Positions 58,801 through 64,000 of a DNA stretch of 64,000 nt are shown piece after piece. Source of the stretch: Atherix ibis. Taxonomy: Eukaryota; Arthropoda; Insecta; Diptera; Athericidae. Numbering within the stretch: position 1 is the stretch's first letter; every line of letters starts with the position of its first letter. The notes under the pieces are model-generated. The model was not told the DNA's origin. It saw only the letters and a list, made by a program, of their open reading frames with translations, and ran no database searches. A program made the translations under genes and the position numbers. Where the stretch lies: assembly GCA_958298945.1 (NCBI GenBank), contig OY282610.1:26436233-26500232 (forward strand), read 5' to 3'.

Positions 58801-61116
58801 GAACCGTGGTTTGTGCCATACAATAGTACCGGCCGCGATGACGACGAATTCGAAGGATCACACGAAAATTACGCCATATTCATAATATCGTGTTTTCAAT
58901 ACATTATCCTAGCTATAATATTTTCTAAAGGTGCGCCATATCGAAAATCAATAGTTTCGAACAAATGGTTCCTTATAACGATTATCGTAAACATATTGAT
59001 TGTTATATATCTGGCGATGATCCCAGCACAAGCAATCGCACATTTTCTAGGACTAGTTTTACCAGACGACTACTGGTTCCGAGGATATTTACTGATATAT
59101 GGATTGGCTAACTTTTTGATCTCACTGTTTATTGAAGTGTTCATAATCGAGTATTTACTATTCAAAAAGCTGCGATCCAATTGCCTTAATTTAGAGAAAT
59201 CCCGAACGAAATATGTTGCGGTTGAGAACGAGCTACGAAACGATTATCAGTGGCCACCATTAACATATTATCAAAATGATGTAACCTCGATGAATAACGA
59301 TAAGTCATCGCCGATATCTTATTCTGATATAATTGCTGAACATGGTGTCGATATACAAACACCATACAATGAAAGCTGTGTATTAAATAATTTTTTCGAT
59401 AATAATCTAGATAGTGATTTCGAAAGAGAGAGTATGAGTTCTAGTGCCAGTATAAATGATTATAATGATGCAATTGATATGCCAATGAATGCGGTGAATG
59501 TGGTTGCAGAGCCTGAAGATGCAAACGCTGGTAGCAGTTCCAATAATGCTAATGCGGCTACGAATGCTGCTGTTACTATAAGTACAATTGATACTGCCAA
59601 TGCAACTACTACTACTACTACTACTACTGCTGCTGCTGCTGTTACCACCGATGCTGCTGCTACCACTGTTGCTGCTGATGATACTATTACTTCTGTTGCT
59701 ACAAGTGCTACCGGTGACAGTGTTGTAGTCATTGTCGAAGATACTAGTACCGTCAATGTTGATCCAATTTTACAGCAACAAATTCACGGCATCAATTCGA
59801 AATCCTTATTAAATGAGCTTGGAAATGAAAAAAATATTATAAATAATAAAGACTCCGTAAACGATGCCATTGATTCTGCTGTTATAGTCGATACTAAAAA
59901 ATTAATTTCTTCAAATATTCCAACAATGAATAATGCAATCAATAATAATCCAAATATCAATATCTGTAATATAAATACTTACAATAATAATAATAATAAT
60001 AATAATAATAGTAATAATAATAATAATAACAATAATAATACAAATGATAATAAATTTAAAAATCAAAGTGATACAAATCGAGTATGCGTTAAAATAGAGA
60101 ATGGTGCCAATGCTGAATTTGAAACAATATTGCATCCAATAACAAAGGAGAATTTACATTATATGCATCATCAACAGCAAGACCAACAGAGGAAAATTCC
60201 GAATAATTTTGACAATTCTCCGAGCTACTATATGAATTCGGCACAATATCTCAATCATTACAAATCGCTACCGCCATTATCGTATTCGAATAATTCGCAC
60301 AATCCGAATAAATATCAAAATTATTCTGTTGAAAAGGAACCACCATCGAAATTTGATATTTTATCAAAGACATCATCATCTGGCTCAATACCAGAACAGA
60401 ATCATTTGCAAGAATTGACATCACCAAAGTATTCTCTTATCAAAAATGACCCGCATCATTACAATCCCAAACAGAATGTAATTAGGGTTGAAGTGAATAA
60501 AATGATTCCACAAACTAATATGATTGGTATAAGCGAAACAAATTTGGTTAATAATATTTCAACGCCAACAACACGAGCAAATGCGTCCGTGGCAGGAGCA
60601 CAAAATGAGGGTATTCCATATAATAAAAAGTCTATATTTGATGAAGCACAGCCAGTATTAACGTCATCGTCATTGCTATCAAAATCGCCATCGTCATCGT
60701 CATCACTACCGCTACCACAATCAACAGATTTTTTGGGAGGAACGGAACTATCGGCCACGGCCATGAGCTCAGCGAAATTATCACCAACAATTAAGCCAAC
60801 AGTATTGCCAGTAGAATATGAACAAAACGAAAAAAGTTCTGCAAACGGAATATTCGAAAAGGATTCCAGCAGTTGTCTAACTGAAATGGAACAAGATCGA
60901 GGAGTAAATGTCAGAGAAAAATCCGCTTCGGAAATAAAATCTGCTGAAGCAAATCGTATATCTTCAGTTATTGATTCGGTCGTCAGTTTTGGCGGAGAGA
61001 GACATTCATTAAATTTCAGACAATCAGATGTACCGAATTTTCATAAAATTATTATTAACGTAGAAAATTCCGATTCAAATAATAGTACATCTGTTGAGTT
61101 GTGCGATCTATCTTGA
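40730..61116 (+). CDS. anne: P5B-type cation-transporting ATPase (ATP13A2/ATP13A3 class), nine exons
   Basis: A polytopic P-type ATPase of the P5B class; mammalian relatives move polyamines out of late endosomes and lysosomes. Exons: 40730-40868, 52655-52943, 54920-55032, 55106-55467, 55901-56099, 56330-56634, 56717-56917, 56999-57287, 57389-61116. All introns are GT-AG and all phases join, giving 1874 residues. Landmarks: [13 protein letters not shown] and membrane hairpin ~56-92; M1-M2 ~251-297; TGES 367-370; PPALP 492-496 (P5B signature) in M4; DKTGT 535-539 with phospho-Asp 535; KGSPE from ~685; TGD 781-783; GDGAND 954-959; six more membrane segments to ~1235; WPPL at 1254-1257. This core matches human ATP13A2/3 length (~1200). 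The last ~617 residues are an extra disordered tail. The start is the first ATG after an in-frame stop at 40688. The symbol is that of the Drosophila P5B gene CG32000, assigned from memory. Confidence 0.9.
40960..44335. repeat. ~20-bp minisatellite, TTTTCTAGTAAAAAT words
   Basis: About 3.4 kb of variants of AAAAATTTTCTAGTAAAAAT, with an 18-22-bp period that is tightest at 43270-43920. In the sense direction of the host gene each unit contains TTTTCTAG, which resembles a 3' splice site, followed directly by TAAAAA. No open frame survives. Confidence 0.85.
45056..45097 (-). other. Candidate minus-strand 42-nt microexon
   Basis: On the minus strand, CTGAAC (branch-point-like) and TTACATTAG are followed by 42 open bases reading [14 protein letters not shown] in phase, then the donor-like GTAAAT. 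The peptide is not a product of a simple repeat. A nearby minus-strand frame at 45629-45520 also looks protein-like. This may be part of a gene nested in intron 1, a captured host exon, or chance. I do not recognise the protein. Confidence 0.2.
45510..45629 (-). other. Candidate minus-strand coding fragment
   Basis: A frame opening with a good initiation context (GGCCATGG, Met at about 45623) reads [20 protein letters not shown] then [12 protein letters not shown]. The composition is balanced and lacks the Lys/Asn/Phe bias of repeat translations here. It drifts into a T-run-derived hydrophobic stretch after about 45510, where a donor (GGAGTAGCT or similar) would be expected. No family match is recalled; treat as unproven. 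Confidence 0.22.
46020..46470 (+). mobile_element. Jockey-like LINE reverse transcriptase relic
   Basis: On the + strand, with frameshifts, DGVPQGSI (reverse transcriptase motif around the conserved GVPQGS) at about 46066-46092 is followed by a palm-domain-like stretch and then [19 protein letters not shown] near 46300-46370. The latter corresponds to the QSK.LR.I..APWYV.N block after the RT domain in Jockey-clade elements. The YADD-type segment is eroded and much of the intervening sequence is deleted. It is non-functional and is the only relic here in the sense direction of the host gene. Confidence 0.6.
46668..47703 (-). mobile_element. Mariner element relic with both terminal repeats
   Basis: Inverted ends are visible: 46668-46690 and the inverse of 47681-47703 match at 16 of the last 20 positions (core AAGTAC.CG.CCT). 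Between them, on the minus strand, lies a classical mariner (DD34D) transposase relic: [20 protein letters not shown] and an eroded HE.LDMRKL.A.W.PRLL at 47375-47250, [19 protein letters not shown] at about 47200-47150, then an [12 protein letters not shown] segment and the C-terminal half to about 46740. The segment with the first catalytic Asp (VDETW in relatives) is deleted after the FLHQ block, and stops are frequent. At about 1.04 kb it is a little shorter than a full mariner (~1.3 kb). Confidence 0.7.
48296..48344. repeat. Perfect 21-bp-arm hairpin in intron 1
   Basis: 48296-48316 and 48324-48344 are exact reverse complements around a 7-base loop. The arms contain GTGAATTTGTCCTAAGATAA. 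Transcribed within intron 1 it would form a stable stem. Confidence 0.9.
48960..50600. repeat. ~21-bp minisatellite, ATTATTTTCAGTAAAAA words
   Basis: About 1.6 kb of near-identical units, AATTATTTTCAGTAAAA with TTAAAA, TCAAAA and TTGTCAG variants. Inside, a block beginning at 49803 is repeated at 50048 (245 bp apart) with only about one change over some 200 bp, so the array has expanded recently by multi-unit duplication. In the sense strand each unit has TTATTTTCAG, a good 3' splice-site look-alike. Confidence 0.92.
50640..51000 (-). pseudogene. Decayed transposase, copy 6
   Basis: Minus-strand pieces in changing frames include a [19 protein letters not shown] HTH region near 50990-50930, [10 protein letters not shown] near 50860, and [18 protein letters not shown] near 50800-50750 (the EAHFWLNGYVNKQNC block, with the first acidic residue shifted by erosion). 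The relic is cut off on its C-terminal side where the minisatellite begins at about 50600. It belongs to the same VNKQN-type lineage as copies 1-5. Confidence 0.6.
51006..51079. repeat. 31-bp-arm inverted repeat at the transposase end
   Basis: 51006-51036 and 51049-51079 are reverse complements with three mismatches around a 12-base loop; the arms contain CTTTCGAGGAAACTCGAG. The motif CTAAGTCCTTTCG near 50883 is a further related piece, so the foldback may come from sequence within or at the end of the transposase relic. Confidence 0.85.
51598..51845. repeat. Two copies of a repeat carrying a 26-bp perfect palindrome
   Basis: The unit GAATATCCAAAATTCACTAG, then ATGAAAAAGGTCCTTCATTA, then the palindrome, occurs at about 51601 and 51776. 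The palindromes at 51642-51667 and 51815-51840 are identical, each being TTTTACGATAAAA followed by its exact reverse complement. A third copy, with one mismatch, is at 53246-53312 in intron 2. Confidence 0.85.
52655..52943 (+). CDS. anne: P5B-ATPase coding exon 2 (residues 47-143, N-terminal membrane hairpin)
   Basis: It begins after a strong T-rich acceptor (TTATTTTAG) and ends at donor GTAAGT (52944). It encodes the [13 protein letters not shown] motif that P5B proteins carry just before their extra N-terminal membrane-inserted segment, here about residues 72-92 ([15 protein letters not shown]...). A cytosolic stretch with the [17 protein letters not shown] segment follows. The frame is open upstream to an ATG at 52582, but that part is the translated pyrimidine tract and not coding. 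Confidence 0.92.
52990..53225. repeat. Diverged outlier copy of the 215-bp satellite
   Basis: TAATGCAGTGTGTTACGTTC, AGTTTCGACCAGAAGTCAAT and CAATAAAACCGCTTATTAGA align with the 215-bp units downstream but with many changes and a short insertion. It probably preserves the ancestral unit at the array edge. The unit after 53246 interrupts it with a copy of the palindrome repeat. Confidence 0.7.
53246..53312. repeat. Third copy of the palindrome repeat
   Basis: Same unit as at 51598-51845, including ATATCCAAAATTCACTAGAT and the palindrome at 53286-53311, which has one mismatch (ATAACATT instead of ATAAAATT). Its presence on both sides of exon 2 shows that the unit has spread locally. Confidence 0.85.
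53360..54862. repeat. 215-bp satellite, seven copies, alternating two unit types
   Basis: AGAGACAGTTTATATAAAAT recurs at 53364, 53579, 53794, 54009, 54224, 54439 and 54654, exactly 215 bp apart. From the second copy the units alternate: TTGAAATTT with CACGTGTCGC (53579, 54009, 54439) and TTTAAATTT with CACTTGTCGC (53794, 54224, 54654). The true repeating unit is thus a 430-bp dimer, present three times and almost identical. The array fills most of intron 2 of the P5B-ATPase. Confidence 0.95.
54920..55032 (+). CDS. anne: P5B-ATPase coding exon 3 (residues 143-181)
   Basis: Acceptor TATTTTTAG; donor GTAAGT at 55033. It encodes [20 protein letters not shown]..., part of the cytosolic domain between the N-terminal hairpin and M1. 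The 113-nt length keeps frame between exons 2 and 4. The 215-bp satellite ends only about 60 bp before it. Confidence 0.88.
55106..55467 (+). CDS. anne: P5B-ATPase coding exon 4 (residues 181-301, M1-M2)
   Basis: Acceptor TTGATTTAG; donor GTAACA. After a cytosolic segment (KQLRYVW, then [20 protein letters not shown]) it encodes VPVKGTW and the transmembrane helices M1 (about 251-273, with [10 protein letters not shown], highly typical of P5B) and M2 (about 279-297). Intron 3 before it is only 73 bp. Confidence 0.93.
55901..56099 (+). CDS. anne: P5B-ATPase coding exon 5 (residues 302-367, actuator domain)
   Basis: Acceptor TCAATAATAG; donor GTGATT. It encodes the first half of the actuator domain, with [10 protein letters not shown] and [18 protein letters not shown], and splits the Gly codon of the TGES dephosphorylation loop with the next exon. 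Confidence 0.93.
56330..56634 (+). CDS. anne: P5B-ATPase coding exon 6 (residues 368-469, actuator end and M3)
   Basis: Acceptor TTCTTTTAG; donor GTAAAA. It completes [13 protein letters not shown], continues with [10 protein letters not shown] and [16 protein letters not shown], then [17 protein letters not shown] leading into M3 (about 447-466). These strings are diagnostic of P5B ATPases. Confidence 0.94.
56717..56917 (+). CDS. anne: P5B-ATPase coding exon 7 (residues 470-536, M4 and phosphorylation Asp)
   Basis: Acceptor CGTTTTTAG; donor GTAAAT. It encodes M4 with the substrate-site motif [20 protein letters not shown] (PPALP being the P5B-specific form) and ends in CFDK, carrying the phosphorylated Asp 535. 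Confidence 0.94.
56999..57287 (+). CDS. anne: P5B-ATPase coding exon 8 (residues 537-633)
   Basis: Acceptor TTGATTAG; donor GTAAGT. It completes [16 protein letters not shown] and covers the first part of the nucleotide-binding domain, with [20 protein letters not shown], a standard P5B segment. Confidence 0.93.
57389..61116 (+). CDS. anne: P5B-ATPase coding exon 9 (residues 633-1874, N/P domains, M5-M10, long tail)
   Basis: One 3.7 kb exon. The first ~620 codons hold the rest of the nucleotide-binding domain (YCKGSPEM), the hinge [18 protein letters not shown], the magnesium-binding [20 protein letters not shown], and helices M5-M10, ending with [14 protein letters not shown], which matches the C-terminus of human ATP13A2. 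The remaining ~617 codons stay open without homology. They contain a Thr then Ala run near 59610-59700, an Asn run at 59983-60045, Gln/His and Ser/Pro-rich parts, and end ...[15 protein letters not shown]. Codon use does not change abruptly, so the tail is probably translated, at least in one isoform. Minus-strand frames here are shadows. Confidence 0.92.
59610..60060 (+). repeat. anne: Trinucleotide runs in the coding tail
   Basis: (ACT)n then (GCT)n at about 59605-59645 encode Thr and Ala runs, and (AAT)n at about 59983-60045 encodes some 20 nearly consecutive Asn with single Ser and Thr interruptions. Such in-frame runs are likely to vary in length between individuals. Their frame is kept, as expected of coding sequence. 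Confidence 0.85.
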
Positions 61117-62016
61117 AGCTGAGACATCCTTATTAGACGTCGTCAAATTGGTTCTAGATGAGACGTTACAATAAAAGTTCTTAAATTTTTTTTTTTTTTT
61201 TTTTAATATTTATTTGTCCTTTAAATGACGACGAGTATTTATCTATTATATATGTATTCATTTAAAAATATTAATAATAATAATTATTCATATTTATTTA
61301 TTGACTTATATAAATTTGTCATTTGTTTAAATACGCTTTAATTATTTTTATAAAAAAAGTATTTTGCTTTTAATCCAATATTGTATCGGTTAAACCCTAC
61401 AGTTTGGATATAATTTTAAGGAGAAAAAAAAATAAACAAAATGAACAGTTCACTTATTATATATTATATTGTAACTAATATATTACATCAATGTAAAAAT
61501 TATAAATAATTATTACTTATTCGATTGTTTACATTTTTGTTTTTGGTTTTTCTTTCCCAATTTTATTTTTAAAACAATTGTTTTGTAATCGTTATTGGTA
61601 AGGTGAAAACAAAAAGAAATACTTTCATCGTTTTTGTTTTGGCATGTATTTGATTTTCTTCTGCATTTATAATGAATAGAAATTATGAAAACAATTATTA
61701 AAACATAAAAATAATAATTACTAATATAATATTGTATATTGTATTAAGTTGATTTTTGTTTTTTTTCCCGCCTCTATAAGTTTCGTACACTCTGTAGTTT
61801 TCTCTTTTTCCCGTTTTTCCTTTTCTCTTACCGATTTTTTCTTTGGTTTTTTTAATTTTCGTATACAATAGAACCTCGATTATTTGTACTATTAAAAACC
61901 GGAGTATTTCTCTTAGTGCCCTAGTACTATTACGATTTAATGCAACAAAAAACAAAGAAAGAAAGAAAAGACAAAAATTAGAAATTAGTTTGTTTTTAAC
62001 AACCGATATTATTTAG
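61117..62016 (+). other. anne: 3' untranslated region of the long-tail transcript, or alternative intron
   Basis: AATAAA at 61170-61175, 54 bases after the stop, is followed at once by a T-run. Another AATAAA lies near 61430. The interval is AT-rich with no coding signal. If the downstream exon at 62017 is used, this interval would be part of an intron. Confidence 0.5.
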
Positions 62017-62111
62017 GCGGCAGTACAGGCGGGGATTACCCGTCGAAACCGATGGCTTACGTTCAGCCTTTGTCCGACACTAGCAATTTAAGTACGAATA
62101 GCCCCAATTAA
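62017..62111 (+). CDS. Candidate alternative terminal exon, 30 codons
   Basis: After AACCGATATTATTTAG, a plausible acceptor, an open segment in phase 1 reads GSTGGDYPSKPMAYVQPLSD then TSNLSTNSPN and stops at TAA (62109-62111). The base composition is much less AT-rich than either side and the peptide is not a simple-repeat product. It could replace part of the disordered tail of the P5B-ATPase if exon 9 uses an internal phase-1 donor; candidates include G|GTAGCA near 59530 and A|GTATGA near 59431, neither strong. It could instead be the last exon of another + strand gene. No such gene is visible between 61116 and here. Confidence 0.4.
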
Positions 62112-62560
62112 AGCACGGATCCCGTCACAAATAATCATGGTTCCTTTATCGAAAAGAAAATAATCGTTTATTTGAAATTAATATATTAAAATATATTGAC
62201 GTGAATATATTCGAGTTTATAGATAAGAACTCCATAAAAAAAGACGATCACGAGAAAAACTATTCAATATGTCGTCTACGGGAACAATATTATCGTTGAG
62301 ATGAAATTGATAAAAGATAAAACTTACATATACATACACATATACACTTATATAGACATATATATATATATATCTAATTAATTATTTATTTGAATAAAAA
62401 AAAATTTATAGTGTTAATATTGTAACTCCTTGTAAATACATTCATCCATGCCATACGTCTATCCATCTATATATACATACACTTAAAAGATAATGTATTT
62501 CGAATAATCGTTAATAGAAGGGAATAATATGTAATAAATAAATAAAAACAAATATCGCGA
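62112..62560 (+). terminator. Candidate 3' UTR and poly(A) signals
   Basis: Overlapping AATAAA hexamers at 62533-62546 are followed by a GT-rich stretch (GAATTGTTGGTTTGTTTC at about 62570), a typical cleavage-site arrangement. This fits the end of a transcript that uses the 62017 exon. Confidence 0.4.
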
Positions 62561-62860
62561 TTATTGATGAATTGTTGGTTTGTTTCATTGTTTTAATGAT
62601 GTAAGGCGAATGCAATTAAGCAAATCGAAGGAAATAAATTAATTTTGAATTTGATGCAATTTTGTTTTATTGTTTTGGAGCGTTGTTTTGTTAAACATAA
62701 AAAATACCCTTTCCTACCGTATGTAACGGTTGATTGATGATTGACTGGAAACTTTGGAAATGTTACAAAAATATTTAGTAATTTCCTATGCCATTGGGAT
62801 AACTTAACATGACTTATATGGTAGTAGCACTTATAGTGTTTGGGTGAGTTTTTAATAAAA
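62561..62860. other. Intergenic spacer
   Basis: No coding or repeat structure seen. Confidence 0.4.
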
Positions 62861-63535
62861 ATGTTCAAACAATTTCTGTAAATATTTACAATTAAAATTT
62901 CCCATAAAAATTGCTGTGAAAAATTTCTTTTTAAAAAGTTTCTGCTCAAAATTTTTTTCAAGATCTATCGTAAGAAAAATTTCTAAAAGTATTCCGGCAT
63001 AAGTTCTTATAAAAATTTGCGTAATAATTTACCACCGAAGATTTTTTTCCGTTAAGATTTCTTTCAAAATGTATAGTAAAAATTTTCTTAAAAATGCTTC
63101 TGAAGCTCTTCCTAAAATCTTCTGTACAAATTCTCCTAAAAATCTTCCGTGAAAATTTTCCATAGATAAATAATTGCAAGCATTTTCCGTGATAACTGCC
63201 CAAAAAAAATTTTCCGTAACAGTTTTCCGTTAAAAATTCTCGTCAAAATTAATTGTAAAATATTTCCATTAAAATTGATCGCAAAAAAAATTTATTAGAA
63301 AGTACCGGTAAAAAATCCCCTCCGCTAAAAATCCCATAAAAATTTCTGGGAAAATTGATCGTAAAAATATTTCCAAAATAATTTACTATAAAAGTTCTGT
63401 CAAAAATTTCCCCTGAAACATTTCCGTTACAATTCCCGTTAGAAATTTCCTGTGAAAAATTTCGTTTAAAAAATGCTAGTAACAAATTCCGGTCTATATT
63501 TTCTGTAAGAATTGTCCGTAAAAAATTTTACCAAA
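62860..63535. repeat. Degenerate AAAAATTTCCGT minisatellite
   Basis: Variants of AAAAATTTCCGTNAAAATT recur every 18-30 bp. The structure is like the intron 1 arrays (A-run, T-run, a short C-containing word, GTAAAAA), suggesting a distant common origin. The Phe/Asn/Arg-rich minus-strand frames are artefacts. Confidence 0.7.
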
Positions 63536-64000
63536 TTTCAAAATTAGTTGAAGTAATTAACAGAAAATTAGAAATTGATAATTTTAAATAACATTCGTTA
63601 CAAGATTTTACTTTTCATGTTGCAATTTATTTTATTTATTCCGTACTCGTAAATTGCCATTTTTCATTTTAATTAAAAATATTTTCTTTTATTTCGTATT
63701 AAAAAATTTGCCTCGACATTGACTTCTATTAAAGAAAACAGTTTTGATTTTATGTAAAAACGTGTCATAAGTCGAAATTCTTGTTTTTCATTAAAATTAT
63801 TTCCTTTAATATCTTTCTTACCTTTAATCTGTATATTTTCGATATAATATTTAATAAAAAATTTTCTCAAAAACCAATTAAAATGAATAAAATGTGACAC
63901 GGAATTGCAGTTTTTCGCAAACAATTTCGAATCTTATTTAATGAACGAACGAACTCTGGTAACGTTCTAATTCTGTTGTGTAGCGAATAAGATTTGCAGT
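63536..64000. other. Non-coding AT-rich end of window
   Basis: Nothing recognised in this stretch. Confidence 0.4.

Noticed and set aside
59460..60135. Minus-strand frames rich in Val, Ala and Ile opposite the coding tail
   Set aside because: They mirror the trinucleotide runs of the P5B-ATPase tail.
1..64000. tRNA, rRNA or other structured RNA genes
   Set aside because: No B-box (GGTTCGANNCC) with a matching acceptor stem and no rRNA core sequence was seen on either strand.

Overview
This is an AT-rich eukaryotic nuclear window, most likely from a dipteran insect. The evidence is GT-AG introns with short pyrimidine tracts, long A/T homopolymers, CA/GT/GA microsatellites, decayed Tc1/mariner and Jockey-type relics, and one recognisable gene whose best match in my memory is the single fly P5B-type ATPase (ATP13A2/ATP13A3 class; Drosophila CG32000, 'anne boleyn'). 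There are no bacterial features, rRNA, tRNA or CRISPR array. All alignments were made by eye.

The gene lies on the + strand. I could assemble nine coding exons in consistent phase from 40730 to 61116, giving 1874 codons plus a stop. A 46-codon first exon (40730-40868) is separated from the rest by an 11.8 kb intron. Exons 2-9 encode the N-terminal membrane hairpin, M1-M2, the actuator domain (TGES), M3-M4 (PPALP), the phosphorylation site (DKTGT), the nucleotide-binding and hinge motifs (KGSPE, TGD, GDGAND) and M5-M10. A disordered Thr/Ala/Asn/Ser-rich tail of about 617 residues follows. A second splice-acceptor/ORF/poly(A) block at 62017-62560 looks like an alternative last exon.

Regions: 1-3.6 kb, non-coding with a 243-bp satellite; 3.6-10.3 kb, mariner-like end, two decayed transposase copies, a tandem 743-bp repeat and foldbacks; 10.3-13.9 kb, non-coding with a possible Inr+DPE promoter near 12035; 14-18 kb, two tandem arrays; 19-22.1 kb, three decayed transposases; 23.4-29.5 kb, two long AT-rich arrays; 30.6-34.5 kb, a second locus of the 743-bp family, another transposase relic and a dimeric 325-bp repeat; 34.5-40.7 kb, very AT-rich DNA leading into exon 1; 40.9-52.6 kb, intron 1 with two large minisatellites, a LINE relic, a TIR-bounded mariner relic and another transposase relic; 53-54.9 kb, a 215-bp satellite with a dimeric higher-order pattern inside intron 2; 55-62.6 kb, the gene body and 3' end; 62.9-63.5 kb, another degenerate array.

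The window therefore holds one functional gene in a repeat-dense, heterochromatin-like setting. All eight transposase relics that can be oriented are antisense to the gene. Several arrays inside its first intron carry splice-acceptor-like units in the sense direction. I saw no convincing new enzymatic system. The most interesting signals are the structured satellites inside and around the P5B-ATPase introns, the alternative terminal exon and several long foldbacks.
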